Source: an uncultured Alphaproteobacteria bacterium
Lineage (GTDB): Bacteria; Pseudomonadota; Alphaproteobacteria; HIMB59; GCA-002718135
Length of the DNA stretch: 64,000 nucleotides
Assembly: GCA_902576125.1 (NCBI GenBank)
Contig: CACGUF010000001.1
Coordinates: 1-64,000, forward strand
Direction of reading: 5' to 3'
Shown: one piece after another, positions 57,894 to 64,000 of the stretch
How positions within the stretch are numbered: position 1 is the stretch's first letter
How the letters are laid out: every line of letters begins with the position of its first letter
Program-made: the position numbers and the translations under genes
The notes under the pieces: model-generated
Databases searched by the model: none
Seen by the model: the letters and a program-made list of their open reading frames with translations, nothing else
What the model was told of the DNA's origin: nothing

Positions 57894-59756
57894 ATGGAAA
57901 TACACTTAATTTTTACAAAAAATAATAAATTAAAATTCTCTATCTTAAATAATCAATATCGTCATGGAGATTTTAAAATTTGTTTTTCTCTTGTTTATTC
58001 TATTCAAGAAATTGATGGTGGAATAATTTCAAAAAAAGTTGGCAGATATTATGAAATTCATTCTGAAAAAGATGAATTAATTTTTACACTACAGGAACCA
58101 AGGATAGGCTCTTATAATCTCTCATGTGGTCCAGAGGGATTATTTGTTATAGGAAAAAATAATCAAATTATTGAGTGTGAAATTAGTTCTCTTGAATTTG
58201 AAAATCCTATACCGCAAATTTCATATTCTGATGACTATGATAATATATTTGATCCAGTAATCCCGCTTCCTAATATTTTAAAATTAGAAAAAGAAACTAT
58301 TCACGTTAAAAATTTAGATTTTAAAATATCTCCTGAAGAAAAAGATTTTTTTAAAAATTTTGATAATTTATTAAAAGTATCTGATATAAAATTTAATGTA
58401 TCAACAGGACATTCTATATTTTTTATAAAACAAAATTTAAGATCTGAAGAATATAAAATTAACATTAAGAAAGATTCAATTTTGATTGAGTATTCTGATT
58501 ATGGAGGAAAGTTTTATTCAATAATAACTCTGATACAGCTTATAAATTTTTATAATTCAAATTTACCTCTTGGTATAATTGAAGACAGACCCTCTTTAAA
58601 TTGGAGAGGTATGCATTTAGATTGTGCAAGACAATTTTATACAATTGATGAAATAAAAAGACTTATGAACTATATGTGCTTTTTTAAATTAAATCGTTTC
58701 CATTGGCATTTAACAGATAATGAAGCTTGGAGAGTTGAATTAGATTGTTATCCAAATTTAACTAAAGTGGGTGCTTTCAGAGGCTATGATCATACAATTC
58801 CACCTTTCTATGGAACTGGTTATAATAAAACAGGAGGTTATTATTCTCGAAGTCAAATCAATGAGCTAATTGAGTATGCAAGACAAAGAAATATTGAAAT
58901 CATGCCTGAGATTGATTTACCAGCACACTCTTGGACATTGCTTCAAGTTATGCCCGAGTTAAGAGACTCAAGCTCTAATATTATTTCAGAGGATGTAGGT
59001 AATTATACTGATAATACAATTAATCCTGCAGTAGAAGAGACAAATATTTTTTTAAAAAATATTTTGGAAGAATTAAGTGAAATTTTTTTATTTAACATAA
59101 TTCATGTTGGAGTTGATGAGAGGCCAAAAGAGTCATGGGAAGGATCGCCCAAAGTAATTGAATATATGAAAAAAAACAAAATTGAATCGTTCGATGAATT
59201 GCAAGATGATTATATGAATAATATCATTAGTATTTTAAAAAATTCAAATAAGCTAACTGCGGCTTGGAATGAAGCAGCACTACCTCCTCATAATGATATA
59301 GGCTCTGCTGGTAGCGCAGGAAAAGTTGATAAAAATTGTATTATCTTTGCCTGGGAGCATCCTGATGTCGGATTGATGTCAGCAAAAAAAGGTTTTCAAA
59401 CAGTTCTTTGCCCAGGTCACAAAACATACTTTGATATGGCTTACAATAATTCTACTTTTGAAAGAGGAATTTGTTGGGCTTCCACAATAGAAGTAAAAGA
59501 AGTTTTTGATTGGAAGCCTCTTAAAGATTATGAAACTGATGATTTAAAAAATGTACTAGGTATACAAGGTCAACTGTGGTCAGAAACTATAACAAATAAA
59601 GATTATTTTGATAAAATGATTAATCCTCGTCTAGCTGCACTAGCAGAAATTGCTTGGTGCACAAAAGCAAAAAGATCATGGCATCAGTTTAGATCTTCAT
59701 TATTAAATAATTTAGAATATTTATCAAAATTGGGGTGGAAGTTTCATAATTTTTAG
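57894..59756 (+). CDS. Beta-N-acetylhexosaminidase, GH20, apparently cytoplasmic
   Basis: RGMHLDCARQFYTIDEIKRLMNYMCFFKLNRFHWHLTDNEAWRVE, EIMPEIDLPAHSW, IIHVGVDERP catalytic DE; no signal peptide. ATG at 57894 preferred over tracked TTG at 57888. Confidence 0.9.
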   Translation: MEIHLIFTKNNKLKFSILNNQYRHGDFKICFSLVYSIQEIDGGIISKKVGRYYEIHSEKDELIFTLQEPRIGSYNLSCGPEGLFVIGKNNQIIECEISSLEFENPIPQISYSDDYDNIFDPVIPLPNILKLEKETIHVKNLDFKISPEEKDFFKNFDNLLKVSDIKFNVSTGHSIFFIKQNLRSEEYKINIKKDSILIEYSDYGGKFYSIITLIQLINFYNSNLPLGIIEDRPSLNWRGMHLDCARQFYTIDEIKRLMNYMCFFKLNRFHWHLTDNEAWRVELDCYPNLTKVGAFRGYDHTIPPFYGTGYNKTGGYYSRSQINELIEYARQRNIEIMPEIDLPAHSWTLLQVMPELRDSSSNIISEDVGNYTDNTINPAVEETNIFLKNILEELSEIFLFNIIHVGVDERPKESWEGSPKVIEYMKKNKIESFDELQDDYMNNIISILKNSNKLTAAWNEAALPPHNDIGSAGSAGKVDKNCIIFAWEHPDVGLMSAKKGFQTVLCPGHKTYFDMAYNNSTFERGICWASTIEVKEVFDWKPLKDYETDDLKNVLGIQGQLWSETITNKDYFDKMINPRLAALAEIAWCTKAKRSWHQFRSSLLNNLEYLSKLGWKFHNF

Positions 59757-59785
59757 TATTATGATTGTTATTTTAGGATGAAAAA

Positions 59786-60934
59786 ATGAAAATCGGAGCA
59801 GTAGGACTAGGAAACAGAATAGCACACGTTTATCATGAATTATCTCAAATAAATAAAGATGCAGAATTAATTGCGTATGTTGACCCTCTACCGATAGGTA
59901 GGGAATATGCAGAAAAAAATGAATTTTTTCCAAGAAAAGAATATTCCACATTAAACGAAATGTTATCTAATGAAAAACTAGATCTTCTAATGATAGGGTC
60001 CCCAAACCACCTTCATCTAGAGCATATAAAAATTGGACTCAATTCAGGTATTAAAATATTTGCTGAAAAACCAATTGTTGTTAATGAAAATCAATCTTTT
60101 GAATTAGCAAGGTTGCTAGGTGAGTTTGGTCAAGATCAAGTCTTGGTAGGTTTGGTTTTGAGATATTCCCAGCATGCTAGATCAGTTAGAGATTTAATAA
60201 ATAAAAATGTTTTGGGCAATATTGTTTCTATTGAAGCTTCAGAACATATTATGCCGTGGCACGGTGGTTTTTTTATGCGTAATTGGCGTCGAAAAGAAAA
60301 ATTTTCTGGCGGATTTATGTTAGAAAAGTGTTGTCATGATATAGATTTTTATAACATGATAGCGGGATGTAGAGTTAAAAGAGTTGCAAGTTTTGGAGGT
60401 AGAAGTTCATTTATTCCTCAAAATAAACCAAAAGAAAATTTAGAAGAGTTTTCAAAATATAATTTGTTTGGATGGGAGACAAAAGAAAATGTATTTGATA
60501 GTGATGCTGACATTGTTGATCACCAAGTAGCAATAATTGAATATGAAAATGGAGCGACTTTAGCTTTTCACACAAACATGCGCGTGCCCGATGAGTTTAG
60601 ACGCTTTGCTGTCATGGGAACAAATGGAATGGTAGAAGGTGATTTTGTTAGGGGTTTTTTAAAAGCACACGATCAACAAAATAATATTATTTTAGATGAA
60701 GATTATGGTGCAGCGTTTGGAATGGTAAAAGGTCATTATGGTGCAGATAATCTGATGTTAAAAGATATTAACCAACATTTAACCAATTCTGATAAAATAA
60801 ATTTACCTGTAGGTGTCAAAGATTGTATTGAAGCAGGTGTTGTTGCTATGAAGTTAGATGAATCAAGAAAGACAGGTAAAATTATTGATTTAACAACTAG
60901 TTGGAATAGGTTAGACAAGGAAATGAAAAAGTAA
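59786..60934 (+). CDS. Gfo/Idh/MocA family protein
   Basis: KIGAVGLGNRIAHVYHEL, AEKPIVV, GGFMLEKCCHDIDFYNMI. Confidence 0.87.
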   Translation: MKIGAVGLGNRIAHVYHELSQINKDAELIAYVDPLPIGREYAEKNEFFPRKEYSTLNEMLSNEKLDLLMIGSPNHLHLEHIKIGLNSGIKIFAEKPIVVNENQSFELARLLGEFGQDQVLVGLVLRYSQHARSVRDLINKNVLGNIVSIEASEHIMPWHGGFFMRNWRRKEKFSGGFMLEKCCHDIDFYNMIAGCRVKRVASFGGRSSFIPQNKPKENLEEFSKYNLFGWETKENVFDSDADIVDHQVAIIEYENGATLAFHTNMRVPDEFRRFAVMGTNGMVEGDFVRGFLKAHDQQNNIILDEDYGAAFGMVKGHYGADNLMLKDINQHLTNSDKINLPVGVKDCIEAGVVAMKLDESRKTGKIIDLTTSWNRLDKEMKK

Positions 60935-60936
60935 TA

Positions 60937-61836
60937 ATGAATAAAAAACTAAGATCTTTTAATTCTCCTACATTTTTAGCTTACGCACTAATAGCTCCTG
61001 CAGCCATTTATATTCTGTTAATTGTTGCGTGGCCAGTTCTTGAAACAATAAGACTATCTTTTACAAACTCTAGTTTAGCTGGAGAGGATTATGTTGGTTT
61101 TGAAAATTATGAAAAAATGCTCTCAAGTAAAAAGTTTAATAAAATTGTTACAAGAACTTTTGTTTGGATGTTTTTCTCAGTAAGTTTGAAGTTAATTATC
61201 GGTTTAATTGGAGCAATTTTATTGAATGCTAACTTAAGAGGCCGATCTATGTTTAGGGTTTTAATAATGCCTCCATGGGTGGTTCCAATTGCTATAGGTA
61301 TGCTTGGATGGCTTTGGCTATATAATGGTTATTTTGGCATTATTGCTGGTGTAGGAATGCATACAGGTATTTTGGATGGCCCCTTTGGTTTTCTTGCATA
61401 CAAGCAAAGCGCATTTATTTCTACAATTGTAGCTGACGTATGGGTTGGGACTCCTATGGTAACAGTTTTTTTCTTAGCAGCAATGCAAGGAGTTCCGAGA
61501 GATTTATATGAAGCTGCTTATTGCGATGGAGCTTCCAGATGGGACAGATTTTTTAAAATTACACTTCCTCAAATTACACCTGTTATTATTACTATGTCTA
61601 TATTATCGGCAATTTGGACTTTCAATTCTTTTGAAATAATTTGGATTTTGACTGAAGGAGGGCCAAGAGGTGCAACAACCACTTTAATTATCGATACATA
61701 TAAGCAGGCGTTAGGTAACTATAAGTTTGGAAGAGGTGCAGCTAGAGCAGTTGTTGTAATGATTTTATTAACTTTATTTGCAGGTTTTTACCTAGCGCTT
61801 CTAGCTAGAATTAACAAAAAGATTTCACATGGATAG
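60937..61836 (+). CDS. Carbohydrate ABC transporter permease (MalF/UgpA type)
   Basis: EAA motif EAAYCDGASRWDRFFKITLPQITPVI, 299 aa. Confidence 0.9.
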   Translation: MNKKLRSFNSPTFLAYALIAPAAIYILLIVAWPVLETIRLSFTNSSLAGEDYVGFENYEKMLSSKKFNKIVTRTFVWMFFSVSLKLIIGLIGAILLNANLRGRSMFRVLIMPPWVVPIAIGMLGWLWLYNGYFGIIAGVGMHTGILDGPFGFLAYKQSAFISTIVADVWVGTPMVTVFFLAAMQGVPRDLYEAAYCDGASRWDRFFKITLPQITPVIITMSILSAIWTFNSFEIIWILTEGGPRGATTTLIIDTYKQALGNYKFGRGAARAVVVMILLTLFAGFYLALLARINKKISHG

Positions 61837-62668
61837 ATATACATTTTTAGAAAAGTTTTTTATTTATTCTGCAATCTTTATTTTTATGACCTTTATTCTC
61901 TTACCTTTTGTGGAGATGTTTTATGCATCTCTTCGACCATTAGACCATTTATTTAGATCACCCTATCAATTCTATTCAGATGATTTATCATTCTGGGCTT
62001 ACAGAGAAATGTGGAACACTGTACCTATGTTAGGACGATATATATTCAATAGTTTTTTCCTGGCATCATCTGTAGCAATTTTAACTTTACTTTTTGTCAT
62101 TCCTGCAGCTTATTCATATGCACGATTTAATTTTCCTTTTAAAAATTCTTCTTTGTATATTTTACTAGCAATTAATATGTTCTCTGGAGCTGTTTTATTA
62201 ATTCCTTTATATAAAGTACTTAGAACATTTGGACTTTTGAACAGTTATCAAGCGATGATTGTTCCTGGAGTTGCTTTTTTAATACCCACATCAATATGGT
62301 TATTAAAATCTTATTTTGAAAAAATACCTGTAGATCTTGAAGAAGCAGCTTTTGTTGACGGTGCTTCAAGAGTTCAAATTTTAAGACATATTATAGCTCC
62401 TTTAAGTACTCCAGGATTAGTTGTTGTTGGTATCTATGCATTCATAGGTGCTTATGCTCAACAATTCTTATTTGCTATCACTTTTAACCAAAAAAAAGAA
62501 TACATGCCTATTCCATCCGGATTATATGAGTTTATTGGTTATACTACGGTAAAATGGAATGAAATGATGGCAGCATCACTTGTAGGAATAGCCCCTGTTT
62601 TAATTGTCTTTTTATTTCTTCAAAAATATATTGTGGAAGGATTAACCTCAGGAGCGGTAAAAAACTAG
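61829..62668 (+). CDS. Carbohydrate ABC transporter permease (MalG/UgpE type)
   Basis: EAA motif EAAFVDGASRVQILRHIIAPLSTPG, 279 aa; 8-nt overlap with the preceding gene. Confidence 0.9.
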   Translation: MDRYTFLEKFFIYSAIFIFMTFILLPFVEMFYASLRPLDHLFRSPYQFYSDDLSFWAYREMWNTVPMLGRYIFNSFFLASSVAILTLLFVIPAAYSYARFNFPFKNSSLYILLAINMFSGAVLLIPLYKVLRTFGLLNSYQAMIVPGVAFLIPTSIWLLKSYFEKIPVDLEEAAFVDGASRVQILRHIIAPLSTPGLVVVGIYAFIGAYAQQFLFAITFNQKKEYMPIPSGLYEFIGYTTVKWNEMMAASLVGIAPVLIVFLFLQKYIVEGLTSGAVKN

Positions 62669-62740
62669 CCTTAAACAGTAAAACAACCTTGATCAGTATT
62701 ACAACTTAATGTTAAGTGTTTTATAAATAATGGAGGAAAT

Positions 62741-63952
62741 ATGAATTTAAAAAAACTATCTTCATTTCTTATAATTTCAATATTTTCACTTACTGGTTTT
62801 AAATCTTTTGCAGCTGATGTGCATGGGGTTTTTTGTGGTAGTGATCTTAGACCTAATTACGTAGAAATAGCTGATGAGTATATGAAAAACAATCCTGGCG
62901 TTAATGTAACATTAGAGGCTGTTCCTTGGGGTACTTGTCAGGATAAAGTAATAAATCTTGCAATTGCAGGAGATCCAGTTGCATTTTCTTATGTAGGCTC
63001 AAGAACTTTAAAAGGCCTTGCAGAGAATGGACATATTTTAGAAACAAATATCCCTGCCTCTCAACAAGCAATGTATCAACCAGGTATTTTAAATACAGTT
63101 ACTCATATGGGCAAAACTTGGGGTTTCCCTCACGCATTTTCAACTAAAGCTCTTTTCATGAATTGTGGTTTACTAGAGCAAGCAGGTGTTGCATGTGAAG
63201 GGCCTCAAACATGGGATGAATTATATTCAATGGCTGAAGCTGTTACAAATAATGTTGCTGGAGTTGCTGGTATTGGTTTAGCAGGTAAAGATTTTGATAA
63301 TACAATGCACCAATTCTTAAACTATCTTTATAGTAATGGAGGACAAGTTATTGATCCTTTAAGTAATGAGATAACTCTTGATTCATCTAACACAGTTGAA
63401 GCTCTAGAGTTTTATGGAAAACTTGCAAATGTAGCTCAAGAAGGTCCATTAGCTTGGGAGAGATCTCAACTTACTGAATTATTTAATGATGAAAAAATTG
63501 CTATGTATATTAATGGCCCTTGGGGAAGAGGTCAGCATAAGGAAGGATTAGATGTAAGTACAGTTAGAATTCCTGCCGGACCACAAGGTAGTCAAGGTAC
63601 TTTATTAATCACAGATAGTATTGCTGTTTTCAACAATACTGGCGTTGAAGATCATGCAATGGCATTAGCAAGTATAATTTCATCAGGTGATTCTCAATAC
63701 AGCTTAGATACTGATTGGGGCTTAACTCCAATCATGCAGTATCCACAAATTGGAAAAGTTGCACCATACAATGAGGATTATTGGATGATGTTTATTGATG
63801 CAATTGGTGATGGTGGTCCTGAGCCGCTATTTGTAGATTATAAAGCTTTCCAAGCTGTTATGAATTCAATGATCCAAGGAGCAATTCTTGAAGAAGGTGA
63901 TCCTGCAGATTTAGTTGCTGAAGCAGCTGAAGAATTGGAAGAATATAAATAA
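62741..63952 (+). CDS. Carbohydrate ABC transporter substrate-binding protein (family 1)
   Basis: Signal peptide then NPGVNVTLEAVPWGTCQDKVINLAIAGDP, AMYINGPWGRGQH; GGAGG RBS. Confidence 0.9.
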   Translation: MNLKKLSSFLIISIFSLTGFKSFAADVHGVFCGSDLRPNYVEIADEYMKNNPGVNVTLEAVPWGTCQDKVINLAIAGDPVAFSYVGSRTLKGLAENGHILETNIPASQQAMYQPGILNTVTHMGKTWGFPHAFSTKALFMNCGLLEQAGVACEGPQTWDELYSMAEAVTNNVAGVAGIGLAGKDFDNTMHQFLNYLYSNGGQVIDPLSNEITLDSSNTVEALEFYGKLANVAQEGPLAWERSQLTELFNDEKIAMYINGPWGRGQHKEGLDVSTVRIPAGPQGSQGTLLITDSIAVFNNTGVEDHAMALASIISSGDSQYSLDTDWGLTPIMQYPQIGKVAPYNEDYWMMFIDAIGDGGPEPLFVDYKAFQAVMNSMIQGAILEEGDPADLVAEAAEELEEYK

Positions 63953-63962
63953 ACTATATAAA

Positions 63963-63987
63963 TGCTGGGGCATTAGAAGCCCCAGCA
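63963..63987 (+). terminator. Hairpin TGCTGGGGC-loop-GCCCCAGCA 10 nt after the sugar SBP
   Basis: Perfect 9-bp GC-rich inverted repeat; no T-run visible before the window end. Confidence 0.65.
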
Positions 63988-64000
63988 GACTCTCCAACTT

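Noticed and set aside
1-64000. CRISPR arrays, transposons, prophage, toxin-antitoxin or defence islands
   Set aside because: No repeat-spacer array, IS-like terminal repeats, integrase or known defence genes were seen; the window looks like stable metabolic chromosome.

Overview
The window is a low-GC, gene-dense bacterial chromosomal segment. Its gene content resembles marine Alphaproteobacteria of the SAR11/HIMB59 type; this taxonomic guess is an inference. I saw no rRNA, tRNA, CRISPR array, transposase, phage or classical defence genes. From left to right it contains: (1) a polyamine-type ABC importer with a DadA-like oxidase and an ALDH; (2) a TRAP transporter whose Tat-signal SBP gene carries an apparent 1-nt frameshift in an A7 tract; (3) a sugar/sugar-acid dehydrogenase cluster (SDRs, ALDH, Fe-ADH, AKR, UxaA-family, Gfo/Idh/MocA) with a free-standing lipoyl-domain protein and E1 alpha/beta but no E2/E3; (4) a methylated-amine locus: TmoXWV-like TMAO importer, Tmm, DUF1989-GcvT Tdm, choline-kinase-like protein, IclR regulator, FAD oxidase, three glutamine-synthetase-family ligases including GmaS, two N-methylglutamate-synthase-type ABC gene sets, and AmtB preceded by a probable glutamine (glnA-type) riboswitch and followed by an unlisted 57-aa membrane peptide; (5) a minus-strand operon of Rieske oxygenase, VOC, cupin, GS-like ligase and MetX-like protein, a candidate undescribed amine pathway; (6) a BBOX/TauD dioxygenase, an M24 peptidase-ALDH-galactokinase operon, a cytoplasmic GH20 and a sugar ABC importer. 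Observations I consider most worth checking: loss of the 3Fe-4S cysteines in one of the two synthase large subunits, the Rieske/GS-like operon, the amtB riboswitch, the A7 frameshift, and strong hairpins directly after all four SBP genes.
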